Positions 46,539 through 57,928 of a DNA stretch of 64,000 bases are shown here, one piece after another (within the stretch, counting starts at the first letter, position 1; each line of letters begins with the position of its first letter). This stretch comes from Corynebacterium otitidis ATCC 51513. Lineage in GTDB: Bacteria > Actinomycetota > Actinomycetes > Mycobacteriales > Mycobacteriaceae. The position numbers and the translations under genes were made by a program. Under the pieces are notes generated by a model. That model searched no databases. It was not told where the DNA came from and saw only the letters and a list, made by a program, of their open reading frames with translations. The stretch is taken from positions 62,001 to 126,000 of the forward strand of contig NZ_JH815193.1 of the NCBI RefSeq assembly GCF_000296405.1. The letters are read 5' to 3'.

Positions 46539-47903
46539 GTGAGTCTTAGCCCCTTTGCCGGCCGCGTGCTCGACACCATCGACATGATGGAGAAGTACCG
46601 GCTCGATATCCGCACCGTGACCATGGGTATCTCCCTCTTGAGTTGCGTGCGCTCCTCCACCCGCGAAACCGCGCGCGCCGTCTACGACCGGGTCACCTCC
46701 CAGGCTGCGGAGCTCGTCTCGGTGTGCGAGGGCATCGAGCGCGAGTACGGCGTCCCCATCGTCAACAAGCGCGTCGCCGTCACCCCGGTGGCACTCCTGC
46801 TCGGGGAGGCCGACGGCGACCCCGTGGAGATCGCCCGCGCCCTCGAGGCCGCGGGCCGCGAGGTGGGCGTCGACTTCATCGGCGGCTACTCCGCGCTCGT
46901 CGAGAAGGGCGCCACCACCGCCGACCGCCGGCTCATCGAGTCCCTGCCGCAGGCGCTCGCCGAGACGGAGATCGTCTGCGGCTCCGTCAACGTCGCGAGC
47001 TCAAGGGCCGGCATCAACATGGACGCCGCCGCCGCGCTCGGTCGCGCGATCAAGGACACCGCCGCCGCGACCGCCTCGCGCAGCGCGATCGGCTGCGCGA
47101 AGCTCGTCGTCTTCGCCAACGCCGTGGGCGACAACCCGTTCATGGCCGGCGCGTTCCACGGCGTCGAGGAGCCCGACCAGGTCGTCTCGGTGGGCGTCTC
47201 GGGCCCGGGCGTCGTCGACCGGGCGCTCGGCTCGCTCACCGGCGCGAGCCTCAACGAGGTCGCCGAGGAGATCAAGAAGGCCGCCTTCAAGATCACCCGC
47301 ACCGGGCAGCTCGTCGGGAGCCTCGCCGCCGAGCGCCTTGGGGTGCCCTTCGGGATCGTCGACCTCTCGCTCGCGCCCACCGCGGAGCTCGGCGACTCGG
47401 TCGCGCACATCCTCGAGCACCTGGGCCTCGAGCGGGTCGGCACCCACGGCACGACCGCGGCGCTCGCGCTGCTCAACGACGCGGTGAAGAAGGGCGGCAT
47501 GATGGCCTGCTCAAGGGTGGGCGGCCTGTCCGGCTCGTTCATCCCCGTCTCCGAGGACCGCGGCATGATCGACGCGGTGCGCGCCGGCGGGATCAGCCTC
47601 GACAAGCTCGAGGCCATGACCGCGATCTGCTCGGTGGGCCTCGACATGATCGCCATCCCCGGCGACACCCCGGCCGAGACGATCGCCGCGATCATCGCCG
47701 ACGAGTCCGCCATCGGCGTGATGAACCACAAGACCACCGCGGTGCGCGTCATCCCCGCCCCCGGCACGGGCCCCGGCGACGAGGTGAACTTCGGCGGGCT
47801 GCTCGGCTACGCCCCGGTCATCGACGTCCACCCCGCCAGCGCCGCGACGCTCGTCGGGCGAGGCGGGTTCATCCCCGCGCCCGTCCACGGGCTGCGCAAC
47901 TAG
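46539..47903 (+). CDS. PFL/UPF0210 (DUF711) family protein
   Basis: Protein of 454 aa from a GTG start ([20 protein letters not shown]). The family segments [36 protein letters not shown] and [20 protein letters not shown] are well kept. The family was annotated from a structural similarity to pyruvate formate-lyase fragments, but no glycyl-radical motif (RVxGY) is present, so that activity is not expected. Partner of the upstream ACT protein. Function unknown. Confidence 0.93.
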   Translation: MSLSPFAGRVLDTIDMMEKYRLDIRTVTMGISLLSCVRSSTRETARAVYDRVTSQAAELVSVCEGIEREYGVPIVNKRVAVTPVALLLGEADGDPVEIARALEAAGREVGVDFIGGYSALVEKGATTADRRLIESLPQALAETEIVCGSVNVASSRAGINMDAAAALGRAIKDTAAATASRSAIGCAKLVVFANAVGDNPFMAGAFHGVEEPDQVVSVGVSGPGVVDRALGSLTGASLNEVAEEIKKAAFKITRTGQLVGSLAAERLGVPFGIVDLSLAPTAELGDSVAHILEHLGLERVGTHGTTAALALLNDAVKKGGMMACSRVGGLSGSFIPVSEDRGMIDAVRAGGISLDKLEAMTAICSVGLDMIAIPGDTPAETIAAIIADESAIGVMNHKTTAVRVIPAPGTGPGDEVNFGGLLGYAPVIDVHPASAATLVGRGGFIPAPVHGLRN

Positions 47904-48096
47904 CGCCGCTCCCCGCGGAGCCGATTTATATTCGCTCCGAGATCACGGCAGCGGCGCGCAACGCCACAGGTCACAGACAGCTTAGTTCACATTTAGCCGG
48001 CCCCGAGCTGGTCGCGCCCCTCGCCGCGCACCGGTCGGGGCCGTTTGCGCTGTTAGGGTTGTCCGCAAGCCAGACACCTATTCTGAGCGGCCGAAA

Positions 48097-48172
48097 GACC
48101 CGGCTTAACGACGCCGCAGCAACCCACTCCGCCCCGCCTCTTTGGGGACGGGAAGGGTGCTAACGCCGGGTT
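48097..48172 (+). promoter_or_regulatory. Structured metF leader resembling a SAM riboswitch
   Basis: Nested helices can be drawn. An outer stem pairs GACCCGGC (48097-48104) with GCCGGGTT (48165-48172). An inner stem pairs AGCAACCC (48118-48125) with GGGTGCT (48155-48161). A terminal stem pairs CCGCCCC with GGGGACGG. The segments GCAACCC and GGGTGCTAACGCC match the conserved core of the SAM-I/SAM-IV riboswitch clan (GCAACC, GGTGCTAA-N2-CC). The K-turn half is less clear. It ends 21 bp before the metF start. A repressing SAM sensor is inferred. Confidence 0.5.
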
Positions 48173-48193
48173 CGATGGGAAAGAAGAGCTTCG

Positions 48194-49273
48194 TTGTCCA
48201 CAGCGTTTCACTACACCGACTACCGGGCGGGAAGGCGCTCGAGCCACCCGACCGTCTCGTTCGAGCTCTACCCGCCGCGGAACCCGAAGCGCTCCTCGAG
48301 CATCTGGGCGGGCGTCGAGCGGCTCATCGCCCAGGCCCCGCACTACGTGTCGGTGACCTACGGCGCGGCCGGCTCGACGGTGGACACCCGCGACCGCTCC
48401 GTGCAGGTGCTCATGCACGTCCACGACAAGCACCCCGAGCTCCCCGCCGTCGCGCACCTGACGTGCTACGGGACTAGCCAGGGCGAGCTCGTCCTCATCG
48501 TCCGCCTCCTGCTGCGCGCCGGGGTGCGGGATTTCCTCGCGATCCGGGGCGATCCGCCGGCCGACGGCTCGGAGAAGCTCGCCGACAACGGGCTCACCCG
48601 CGCCGTGCAGCTGGTCCGCCTCATCCGCGCGGTCGCCGCCGACGAGCTGCCCGACGGGGTGGGCACCGGGCCGAACGGCTCGGGTCCGTCGACCGCGAAG
48701 AACCCGCGCGACTACGTCTCCGTTGCGGTGGCGGCCTACCCCGCGAGCCGCGGGATGGAGCGGCAGAACGACATCGACGCCCTGCTCGACAAGCAGGCCG
48801 CCGGCGCCGACTACGCCATCACCCAGGTCTTCTACGACCCGGACGACTACTCGACGCTGGTGAAGGACTACACGGCCCAGGGCGGCACGCTGCCGATCGT
48901 GCCGGGGATCCTGCCGCTGCACGATCTCAAGCGGCTGCGCGCGATGGAGCGGCTCGCGGGCATCCCCGTGCCCGAGCGGCTCTTGCGGATCTTCGAGGAC
49001 AACCCGCCGGGCCCCGCGCGGGTGCGCGCCAGCCTGCAGGCGACCACGCACCTCATCGCGGACTGCCTCAAGGCGGGCGCGCCCGGCGTGCACCTCTACA
49101 CGTTCAACCGGCCGCGGCCGACGCTCGACATCCTCGAGTACCTCAAGGCGGCGGGCTTCCTCACCCCGGCGGAGGAGACCTACCGGCAGCTCGACCCGGG
49201 CGCCTACCACAAGCTCGACCTCGACACCGAGCTCGCGGCGCTGTCCATGCACCACATGCCGCCGGGCGTCTAG
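48194..49273 (+). CDS. metF: Methylenetetrahydrofolate reductase
   Basis: Reduces 5,10-methylene-THF to 5-methyl-THF with FAD, for methionine synthesis. It is 359 aa, somewhat longer than the about 300-aa E. coli enzyme. The barrel begins VSFELYPPRNPKRSSSIWAG (the catalytic Glu is in FELYPP). FAD-binding segments are VTYGAAGSTVDTRDRS and DFLAIRGDPPADG, and TQVFYDPDDY marks the substrate site. The start is TTG (STAFHYTDYRAG). It is upstream of metE and preceded by a structured leader. Confidence 0.95.
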   Translation: MSTAFHYTDYRAGRRSSHPTVSFELYPPRNPKRSSSIWAGVERLIAQAPHYVSVTYGAAGSTVDTRDRSVQVLMHVHDKHPELPAVAHLTCYGTSQGELVLIVRLLLRAGVRDFLAIRGDPPADGSEKLADNGLTRAVQLVRLIRAVAADELPDGVGTGPNGSGPSTAKNPRDYVSVAVAAYPASRGMERQNDIDALLDKQAAGADYAITQVFYDPDDYSTLVKDYTAQGGTLPIVPGILPLHDLKRLRAMERLAGIPVPERLLRIFEDNPPGPARVRASLQATTHLIADCLKAGAPGVHLYTFNRPRPTLDILEYLKAAGFLTPAEETYRQLDPGAYHKLDLDTELAALSMHHMPPGV

Positions 49274-49326
49274 CCCGGCCTCCGGCGGGCGAGACGGAAT
49301 TAAGAGACGTAAAAGAGGAGCAACCG

Positions 49327-49368
49327 ATGAGGACACCCCACCCCGCGGCCGGCGGGCGCCCTCCCTAG
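49327..49368 (+). CDS. 13-codon upstream ORF before metE
   Basis: MRTPHPAAGGRPP with a stop, 110 bp before metE. Its ribosome-binding site AGAGGAG is perfect with 6-base spacing, better than that of metE. It ends Pro-Pro-stop, a context known to slow termination. A hairpin (GGCGGGC-GCCC, loop, GGGC-GCCCGCC; 49351-49379) covers the last codons and stop, so translation would remove it. A translated leader peptide is possible; it contains no Met codons beyond the start. Confidence 0.35.
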   Translation: MRTPHPAAGGRPP

Positions 49369-49478
49369 GGCGGCCCGCCCGCCCGCGCCGCCGCCCCGAC
49401 CAGCGGGGCCTTGGCGATCGGGCCGGCTACCAGGACGACAAAGCTTTCGACGAAACGTTAGAGGTGTAATCGCACGCT

Positions 49479-51836
49479 ATGACCACCAGCACGCCGGCGT
49501 TCCCGGCAGCAACGATTCTCGGCTACCCGCGCATCGGCGCGGACCGCGAGCTGAAGTTCGCGCTCGAGGACTTCTGGAAGGACTCGAGCACCGACCTGCC
49601 GGGCGTGGCGCGCAGCCTGCGCAAGTCGCGCACCGGCACGATCAAGGCCCTCGGCCTCGAGGGCACCGGAGCGGTGCCCGAGGACTTCAGCTACTACGAC
49701 CAGGTCCTCGACATCCTCCTTACCGCCGGCGCGGTGCCCGAGCGCTTCGCCAAGGAGGGCGAGGTTCTTAAGGACAACGTCGAGACCCCGGAGTCCCCGG
49801 CCGTGCTCGAGGCGCAGTTCACCATCGCCCGCGGCGAGGGCGACCGCGCCGCCCTCGAGATGACCAAGTGGTTCGACTCCAACTACCACTACCTCGTTCC
49901 CGAGATCGGGCCCGAGACCCGCATCGAGTGGACCGGCTCGCCGCGGATCGGCGCGATCGAGGCGCTCGGCGAGGAGGCGCGCCCCGTACTCGTCGGCCCG
50001 GTGACCTTCCTCGCGCTCTCCAAGCCGGCGGAGTCCGCGCCCGAGAGCTACGACCCGCTCGAGCGGCTCGACGACCTGCTCGACGTCTACGCCACCTACC
50101 TCGAGAAGCTCGCCACGGCGGGCGCGAAATGGGTGCAGCTCGACGAGCCGGCGCTGGTGACCGACCGGCACCGCACCGACCAGGACCGCGCCCGCCTCGT
50201 CGAGCTCGCCGAGAAGGCCTACGCGAAGCTCGCGACTGATAGCGCGCCCCGGCTCGCGGTGGCGCTCACCTACGGGCACGCCTTCGACGCGGTCGACGCG
50301 CTCGCCCGCACGAACGTCGGCGCGGTCATCATCGACACCGTCCGCGGCAAGGAGCCCGGCGAGGCGGAGCTCGCCCGCTGGAAGGACGCGCTCGCCGGCC
50401 GCACGCTCGGCGTGGGCGTCGTCTCCGGGCGCAACATCTGGCGCAACCCGCTCGACGACTCGCTCGCGCAGCTGCGCCGCATCAAGGAGGGCCTCGGCGA
50501 CGACGTCCAGGTCTCCGTGACGACGTCGACGTCGCTGTTCCACGTCCCGATCGACGCGACCCGCGAGACGAGCCTCGACCCCGAGCTCGTGAGCTGGCTG
50601 GCGTTCGCCGACCAGAAGATCCAGGAGGTCGTCACCCTCGCCACCGGGCTTAGGGAGGGCGACGCCGCGATCGGCGGGCAGCTCGAGGAGTACCGCGCCG
50701 CGGCCGAGTCGCGCCGCAAGAACCCGGGCGTGCGCGTCGACGCGGTGCGGCAGCGCACCGGCAGCGTCTCCGAGGCGGATCGCACCCGCGGCGAGTACGA
50801 GGCGCGCCGCGAGGCGCAGGCCGAGGCGCTCGGCCTGCCGGTGCTGCCCACGACGACGATCGGCTCCTTCCCGCAGACCAAGGAGATCCGCCGGACCCGC
50901 GCGAAGTTCCGCCGCGGCGAGCTCGCCGAGCAGGACTACATCGACGCGATGCGCCAGGAGATCAAGGACACCATCGAGCGCCAGGAGAAGATCGGCCTGG
51001 ACGTTCTCGTCCACGGCGAGCCCGAGCGCAACGACATGGTGCAGTACTTCGCGGAGCACTTCGACGGCTTCGCCGCGACCGAGCACGGCTGGGTGCAGTC
51101 CTACGGCTCGCGCTGCACCCGCCCGTCGATCCTCTGGGGCGACGTCACCCGGCCCGCCCCGGTGACCGTCGAATGGTCGGCTTACGCCCAGTCGCTCACC
51201 GACCACCCGGTCAAGGGCATGCTCACCGGCCCGGTGACGATCATGGCGTGGTCGTTCGTGCGCGACGACGTCGCCCCTAAGGAGGTCGCCGACCAGCTGG
51301 GTCTCGCGCTGCGCGAGGAGATCAGCGACCTCGAGGAGGCGGGCATCCCCATCATCCAGGTCGACGAGCCCGCGATCCGCGAGCTGCTCCCGCTGCGCGA
51401 GGAGGACCGCGAGCAGTACCTCTCCTGGGCGGTGGGTGCGTTCCGCCTGGCGACCTCTGGCGCGGCGGACAAGACGAGCATCCACACCCACCTGTGCTAC
51501 TCGGACTTCGCGACCATCGTCGACGCGGTCGACCGGCTCGGCGCGGACGTCACCTCGATCGAGGCGTCCCGCTCCCGGTTCAAGGTGCTGCCCGCGCTCG
51601 CGAGCCACGGTTACCAGCGCGGCCTCGGGCCCGGCGTGTGGGACATCCACTCCGCCCGCGTGCCCTCCGAGGAGGAGATCGAGGGGCTCCTCGACATCGC
51701 GGTGCGCGAGCTCGACCCGCGCCAGGTGTGGGTCAACCCCGACTGCGGTCTCAAGACCCGCGCCTGGGAGGAGACCACCCCGTCTGCGGAGCACCTCGTG
51801 AGCGCCGCGAAGAAGGTCCGCGAGAAGCTCTCCTAG
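49479..51836 (+). CDS. metE: Cobalamin-independent methionine synthase
   Basis: Transfers the methyl of 5-methyl-THF-triglutamate to homocysteine with zinc. It is 785 aa, two barrels of typical length. Zinc ligands: His-Cys in IHTHLCYSDFATI, Glu nearby in LVHGEPERNDMVQYF, and the last Cys in WVNPDCGLKTR. N-terminal FPAATILGYPRIGADRELKF is the family start. It lies 205 bp after metF, with the small ORF between. No cobalamin riboswitch core was seen. Expression is probably controlled in relation to methionine or SAM. Confidence 0.97.
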   Translation: MTTSTPAFPAATILGYPRIGADRELKFALEDFWKDSSTDLPGVARSLRKSRTGTIKALGLEGTGAVPEDFSYYDQVLDILLTAGAVPERFAKEGEVLKDNVETPESPAVLEAQFTIARGEGDRAALEMTKWFDSNYHYLVPEIGPETRIEWTGSPRIGAIEALGEEARPVLVGPVTFLALSKPAESAPESYDPLERLDDLLDVYATYLEKLATAGAKWVQLDEPALVTDRHRTDQDRARLVELAEKAYAKLATDSAPRLAVALTYGHAFDAVDALARTNVGAVIIDTVRGKEPGEAELARWKDALAGRTLGVGVVSGRNIWRNPLDDSLAQLRRIKEGLGDDVQVSVTTSTSLFHVPIDATRETSLDPELVSWLAFADQKIQEVVTLATGLREGDAAIGGQLEEYRAAAESRRKNPGVRVDAVRQRTGSVSEADRTRGEYEARREAQAEALGLPVLPTTTIGSFPQTKEIRRTRAKFRRGELAEQDYIDAMRQEIKDTIERQEKIGLDVLVHGEPERNDMVQYFAEHFDGFAATEHGWVQSYGSRCTRPSILWGDVTRPAPVTVEWSAYAQSLTDHPVKGMLTGPVTIMAWSFVRDDVAPKEVADQLGLALREEISDLEEAGIPIIQVDEPAIRELLPLREEDREQYLSWAVGAFRLATSGAADKTSIHTHLCYSDFATIVDAVDRLGADVTSIEASRSRFKVLPALASHGYQRGLGPGVWDIHSARVPSEEEIEGLLDIAVRELDPRQVWVNPDCGLKTRAWEETTPSAEHLVSAAKKVREKLS

Positions 51837-51885
51837 GACACCTCGCCTGAGCCGGGCGGCCCTCCGCCCGCAACCCAGGCTTCCT

Positions 51886-51931
51886 CGCCCCGCCCCGGAC
51901 GGCCGGATCACCGGCCGAACCGGGCGGGGCG
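51886..51931 (+). terminator. Terminator after metE
   Basis: CGCCCCGCCC pairs with GGGCGGGGCG over an inner CGGCCGGATCACCGGCCG hairpin, about 50 bp after the metE stop. A short T-rich stretch (GTCTTTG) follows a few bases later. Likely a factor-assisted or weak intrinsic terminator. Confidence 0.65.
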
Positions 51932-51992
51932 TTCGCCGTCTTTGAGGAACCTCCCCCAACGGCGGGCGCGCTCCCCGACCCGCGGACCGGTT

Positions 51993-52035
51993 CTTGATCG
52001 ATCAAGGCGGCGCGCTTGATCGATCAAGCGCGCCG
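51993..52035 (+). promoter_or_regulatory. Tandem palindromic operators upstream of ino1
   Basis: Two exact copies of CTTGATCGATCAAG (51993-52006 and 52015-52028), 22 bp apart, which puts them on the same DNA face. The second is the core of a 28-bp perfect palindrome (52008-52035) whose arms are CGGCGCGCTTGATC. The ino1 start is 41 bp downstream. LacI-family IpsA controls ino1 in C. glutamicum through a palindrome here, so these are strong candidates for IpsA sites, though the exact consensus is remembered, not checked. Confidence 0.7.
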
Positions 52036-52076
52036 GCCGGACCCGCGGAGCCGGATCCGGCCCTAGCCTCGGCTGC

Positions 52077-53153
52077 ATGAGCAGCACGACCATTCGGGTG
52101 GCGCTGGCCGGCGTGGGCAACTGCGCGGCCTCGCTGATCCAGGGCATCGAGTACTACCGCCACGCCTCCGAGACGGAGGACATCCCCGGGCTCATGCACC
52201 CGCGGCTCGGCGGCTACCACGTCGGCGACATCGAGGTCGTCGCCGCGTTCGACGTGGATAAAGAGAAGGTCGGGGTCGACCTCGCGCGCGCGAGCCGCGC
52301 CTCGAGGAACTGCACCATCACCATCGCCGAGGGCCCCGACACCGGGGTGACGGTCCAGCGCGGCCCCACCCTCGACGGGCTCGGCGCCTACTACCGCGAG
52401 GCGATCGACGAGTCCGACGCCCAGCCCGTCGACGTCGCCGCCGCGCTCAAGGAAGCGCGCGTCGACGTGCTTGTCTCCTACCTACCCGTCGGCTCGGAGG
52501 AGGCCGACAAGTTCTATGCGGCCGCCGCCCTCGAGGCGGGCTGCGCGTTCGTCAACGCCCTGCCGGTGTTCATCGCCTCCGACTCAAAGTGGGCGAAGCG
52601 CTTCGCCGACGCCGGGCTGCCCATCGTCGGCGACGACGTGAAAAGCCAGGTCGGAGCGACGATCACCCACCGGGTGCTCGCGAAGCTCCTCGAGGACCGC
52701 GGGGTGCGCCTGGACCGCACGATGCAGCTCAACGTCGGCGGCAACATGGACTTCAAGAACATGCTCGAGCGCTCCCGGCTGGAGTCGAAGAAGATCTCCA
52801 AGACCGAGGCGGTGACGAGCAACGTGCCCCGGGAGCTCGCCGGGCGCGACGTGCACATCGGGCCTAGCGACCACGTCGAGTGGCTCGACGACCGCAAGTG
52901 GGCCTACGTGCGCCTCGAGGGGCGCGGCTTCGGGGACGTGCCGTTGAGCCTCGAGTACAAGCTCGAGGTGTGGGACTCCCCCAACTCCGCGGGAGTCGTC
53001 ATCGACGCGATCCGCGCCGCGAAGATCGCGCTCGACCGCGGCGAGGGCGGGCCCGTGGAGGCGGCGAGCTCGTATCTCATGAGGCACCCGCCGACGCAGC
53101 TGCCCGACGACGAGGCCCGCGCCCGCCTCGAGGAGTTCATCGCCGGCGCCTAG
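52077..53153 (+). CDS. ino1: Inositol-3-phosphate synthase
   Basis: Makes myo-inositol-3-phosphate from glucose-6-phosphate with NAD; the product feeds phosphatidylinositol, lipomannan and mycothiol. It is 358 aa, the compact actinobacterial form. The NAD motif is [20 protein letters not shown]. The catalytic region [19 protein letters not shown] and [11 protein letters not shown] is complete, as is [14 protein letters not shown]. It is preceded by two palindromic operators and followed by a terminator. mshC and mptB elsewhere in the window use inositol-derived products. Confidence 0.97.
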   Translation: MSSTTIRVALAGVGNCAASLIQGIEYYRHASETEDIPGLMHPRLGGYHVGDIEVVAAFDVDKEKVGVDLARASRASRNCTITIAEGPDTGVTVQRGPTLDGLGAYYREAIDESDAQPVDVAAALKEARVDVLVSYLPVGSEEADKFYAAAALEAGCAFVNALPVFIASDSKWAKRFADAGLPIVGDDVKSQVGATITHRVLAKLLEDRGVRLDRTMQLNVGGNMDFKNMLERSRLESKKISKTEAVTSNVPRELAGRDVHIGPSDHVEWLDDRKWAYVRLEGRGFGDVPLSLEYKLEVWDSPNSAGVVIDAIRAAKIALDRGEGGPVEAASSYLMRHPPTQLPDDEARARLEEFIAGA

Positions 53154-53179
53154 CCCGACGCAGTACCCACGACGCGAGA

Positions 53180-53215
53180 GAGCCCGCCCCGGCCGTCACA
53201 GGCCAGGGGCGGGCT
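53180..53215. terminator. Hairpin between ino1 and the ABC-F gene
   Basis: GAGCCCGCCCC, inner GGCC/GGCC, and GGGGCGGGCTC form a near-perfect stem 27 bp after the ino1 stop and 27 bp past the end of the converging ABC-F gene. It can serve both. No long T run. Confidence 0.75.
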
Positions 53216-53241
53216 CGATCGTCTGTGCTCCCCTTCTGGTT

Positions 53242-54873
53242 TTAGGCGAGCTCGACGATGTCCATGTAGTCGTCGCTCCACAGGTCCTCGTCGCCGTCGG
53301 GCAGGAGCACCACCCGCTCCGGCTCGAGGGCCTTGACCGCGCCCGGGTCGTGGGTGACGAGCACGACCGCGCCCTGGTAGGTGCGCAGCGCGTCGAGCAC
53401 CTGCTCGCGGGAGACGGGGTCGAGGTTGTTCGTCGGCTCGTCGAGGAGCAACACGTTCGCCTTCGAGCTCACCAGCGTGGCGAGCGCGAGGCGGGTCTTC
53501 TCGCCGCCGGAGAGGGTGCCCGCGGGCTGCTCGAGCTTGTCGCCGGAGAACATGAACGCCCCGAGCACGCCGCGCAGGTCCTGCTCATTGGCCTCCTGGC
53601 AGGCCTCGATGGTGTTCTCCCAGACGGACTTGTCGGGGTCGATGGTGTCGTGCTCCTGCGCGAAGTAGCCGACCTTGAGCCCGTAGCCGGAGACCACGCC
53701 GCCCTCGCCGTCGGTGCGCTCCACGCCGGCGAGCAGCTTAAGAAGCGTCGTCTTGCCCGCGCCGTTCGTGCCGAGCACGACGACCCGGGAGCCGCGGTCG
53801 ATGGCGAGGTCGACGCCGGCGAACACCTCGAGCGAGCCATACATCTTCGTCAGCCCCTTCGCGTTCATCGGGGTCTTGCCGCAGGGCGCGGGCTCGGGGA
53901 AGGAGATGTGGGCGACCCGGTCCTCCTCGCGGACCTCGTCGAGCTCGTTCATCATGCGGTCGGCGCGGGCGACCATCTGCTTCGCGGCGCGCGCCTTCGT
54001 CGCCTTCGCGCCGAGCTTCTCCGCCTGGCGGCGCAGCTGGGAGGCCTTCTTCGAGGCGTTGGCATGCTCCCGGCGGCGGCGCGCCTCGTCCTGGGCGCGC
54101 GCCTTCTGGTACTTGGCGAAGCCCATGTTGTAGACGTCGGCCTCGCCGCGCACCGCGTCTAAGAACCAGATCTTGTTGCACACCTCGTCGAGGAGCTCGA
54201 CGTCGTGGGAGATCATGAGCAGCCCGCCCTCGTGCTTGAGAAGGAACTCGCGCAGCCAGCCGATCGAGTCGGCGTCCAGGTGGTTGGTGGGCTCGTCGAG
54301 GAGCAGCGTGGTGTCCGACTTGCCCGAGCCGGTCTGCGCGCTAAAGAGGATCTGCGCGAGCTCCACGCGGCGGCGCTGCCCGCCGGAGAGGGTCTCGAGG
54401 CGCTGGTCGAGGACGCGCTCGGGCAGGCCGAGGTTGTCGCAGATCTGCGCGGCCTCCGCGTCGGCCTCGTAGCCGCCGAGCGCCTGGTAGCGCTCCTCCG
54501 CCTTGGAGAACTTCTCGACCGCCTTGGTCATCTTGGCGTCGGTCTCGGCGGTCTCGATGAGGCGCTGCTGCTTGGCCATCTGGCGGCGCAGCTCGTCGAG
54601 CCCCCGGGCGGAGAGCACCCGGTCGCGGGCGGTCTGGGTGGTGTCGCCCTCCTTGGAGTCCTGCGGCAGGTAGCCCACCGCCCCGGAGATCGTCACCTCC
54701 CCGCCGTAGGGCTTCGTCTCGCCCGACAGGGCGCGCATCGTGGTGGTCTTGCCGGCGCCGTTGCGACCCACGAGCCCGATGCGGTCGCCCGGCTGGATGC
54801 GCAGCTGCCCGCCGGGGGCGGTGAGCAGGGTGCGGGAACCGACGCGGATCTCGAGGTCAGACGTAGCAATCAC
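53242..54873 (-). CDS. ABC-F family ATPase (Rv1473-like)
   Basis: Soluble twin-ATPase acting on ribosomes, 543 aa. The first domain has GLVGRNGAGKTTTMRALSGE and LSGGQRRRVELAQILF; the second has VVLGTNGAGKTTLLKLLAGV and LSGGEKTRLALATLV. A linker of about 80 aa, rich in Lys and Arg (ARRRREHANASKKASQLRRQ), sits between them. No membrane domain. The GTG at 54873 (VIATSDLEIRVG) is chosen as the family start; the frame runs further upstream. Position next to suf matches Rv1473. Antibiotic-resistance and translation-factor roles are both known in the family; which applies is unclear. Confidence 0.92.
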   Translation of the reverse strand: MIATSDLEIRVGSRTLLTAPGGQLRIQPGDRIGLVGRNGAGKTTTMRALSGETKPYGGEVTISGAVGYLPQDSKEGDTTQTARDRVLSARGLDELRRQMAKQQRLIETAETDAKMTKAVEKFSKAEERYQALGGYEADAEAAQICDNLGLPERVLDQRLETLSGGQRRRVELAQILFSAQTGSGKSDTTLLLDEPTNHLDADSIGWLREFLLKHEGGLLMISHDVELLDEVCNKIWFLDAVRGEADVYNMGFAKYQKARAQDEARRRREHANASKKASQLRRQAEKLGAKATKARAAKQMVARADRMMNELDEVREEDRVAHISFPEPAPCGKTPMNAKGLTKMYGSLEVFAGVDLAIDRGSRVVVLGTNGAGKTTLLKLLAGVERTDGEGGVVSGYGLKVGYFAQEHDTIDPDKSVWENTIEACQEANEQDLRGVLGAFMFSGDKLEQPAGTLSGGEKTRLALATLVSSKANVLLLDEPTNNLDPVSREQVLDALRTYQGAVVLVTHDPGAVKALEPERVVLLPDGDEDLWSDDYMDIVELA

Positions 54874-54930
54874 AAGGGGTGAGTGTATCAACGCCGTCAA
54901 TCGGGCCCGAGCGGCCACGAGCACAAGCGA

Positions 54931-54962
54931 AGCGCCCCGGCGCCGGGGCGGCGCGGGGCGCT
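54931..54962 (-). terminator. Hairpin downstream of sufT
   Basis: AGCGCCCCG and CGGGGCGCT pair over 9 bp with a GC-rich loop that can itself fold (GGCGCCGG). It lies about 42 bp after the sufT stop and upstream of the ABC-F start, so it probably ends the suf transcript, allowing the ABC-F gene its own promoter. Confidence 0.6.
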
Positions 54963-55003
54963 GATAAGGAAACGGGCGGCGTGGCCGCCGCGCCGGGCTT
55001 CGG

Positions 55004-55444
55004 CTAGACGGCGAAGCCGAGCGCGCGGAGCTGCTCGCGGCCCTCCTCGCGGATCATCTGCGGGCCCCAGGCGGGCAGCCACACCCAGTTGATCTGCAGC
55101 TCGTCGCCCACCTCGTTGTTGACGATGGCGAGCTCGGACTGCTCCTCGAGCATCTCGGTGAGCGGGCACGCCGGCGAGGTGAGCGTCATGTTCACCACGA
55201 CGCGCTTGCGGCCCTCCGGGTGCTCGATCCAGATGTCGTAGACGAGCCCGAGGTCGACGATGTTGATGCCGAGCTCGGGGTCGATGACGTCGCGCAGGTA
55301 CTCCTCGGCGTCCGCCGCGTCCTTGATGTCCTGCTCGGACTGCTCGGGGCGGTTGGCGGGGTCCTGCGGGTCGAAGGGGTTGTGCTTCTTCTCCCCCTCG
55401 TCGTCGCTGCGGTCGGTCGGCTGCTGGTCGGTCGGTTCAGTCAT
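55004..55444 (-). CDS. sufT: Iron-sulfur assembly factor SufT (MIP18-like)
   Basis: Protein of 146 aa. The DUF59/MIP18 core is YLRDVIDPELGINIVDLGLV, followed by NMTLTSPACPLTEML with the conserved Cys that handles iron-sulfur transfer. The N-terminal 55 residues are polar and disordered. Its ATG overlaps the sufU stop by 4 bp, so it is translationally coupled. The start at 55444 is preferred to an upstream ATG because of this overlap. Homologous to Rv1466. Confidence 0.95.
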   Translation of the reverse strand: MTEPTDQQPTDRSDDEGEKKHNPFDPQDPANRPEQSEQDIKDAADAEEYLRDVIDPELGINIVDLGLVYDIWIEHPEGRKRVVVNMTLTSPACPLTEMLEEQSELAIVNNEVGDELQINWVWLPAWGPQMIREEGREQLRALGFAV

Positions 55445-55887
55445 GCCTTCTCCAATGCTTCCGCGGTCGCGGCCTGGAATGCCTTCCATCCTAAAAGCGC
55501 GCACTTGACCCGCGCGGGGTATTTCGCCACACCGGCGAATGCGATCCCGTCGCCGATCAAGTCCTCGTCGCCCTCGACCTCCCCGCGGGAGGTGATCATC
55601 CGGTCGAACTCCTTAAGCTTGGCCATCGCCTCGTCGACGGAGATCCCGATGATCTCCTCCGCCATGACCGAGGTGGACGCCTGGCTGATGGAACAGCCCA
55701 CCGCGTGGTAGGAGACGTCCTCGATGGTCGTGCCGTCCTCGGAGAGCTGGATGCGCAGGGTCAGCTCGTCGCCGCACGTCGGGTTGACGTGGTGGACCTC
55801 GCCCTCGAAGGGCTCGCGCAGGCCCGCGTACTGCGGGTTTTTGTAGTGATCGAGGATCACTTCCTGATACATCGACTCTAGGTTCAA
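55441..55887 (-). CDS. sufU: Iron-sulfur scaffold/sulfur-transfer protein SufU
   Basis: Protein of 148 aa. Zinc-binding/transfer residues: Cys and Asp in HVNPTCGDELTLRI, Cys in VGCSISQASTS and Cys in ARVKCALLGWKAFQA. In Gram-positives SufU receives sulfur from SufS through this zinc site. It starts right after sufS. Cytosolic. Confidence 0.96.
   Translation of the reverse strand: MNLESMYQEVILDHYKNPQYAGLREPFEGEVHHVNPTCGDELTLRIQLSEDGTTIEDVSYHAVGCSISQASTSVMAEEIIGISVDEAMAKLKEFDRMITSRGEVEGDEDLIGDGIAFAGVAKYPARVKCALLGWKAFQAATAEALEKA

Positions 55888-57928
<2,041 letters not shown>

Noticed and set aside
49274-49478. Cobalamin riboswitch before metE, as in M. tuberculosis
   Set aside because: No B12-box (AGCCAGGAGACCTGCC-like) sequence and the gap is too short for a complete element.
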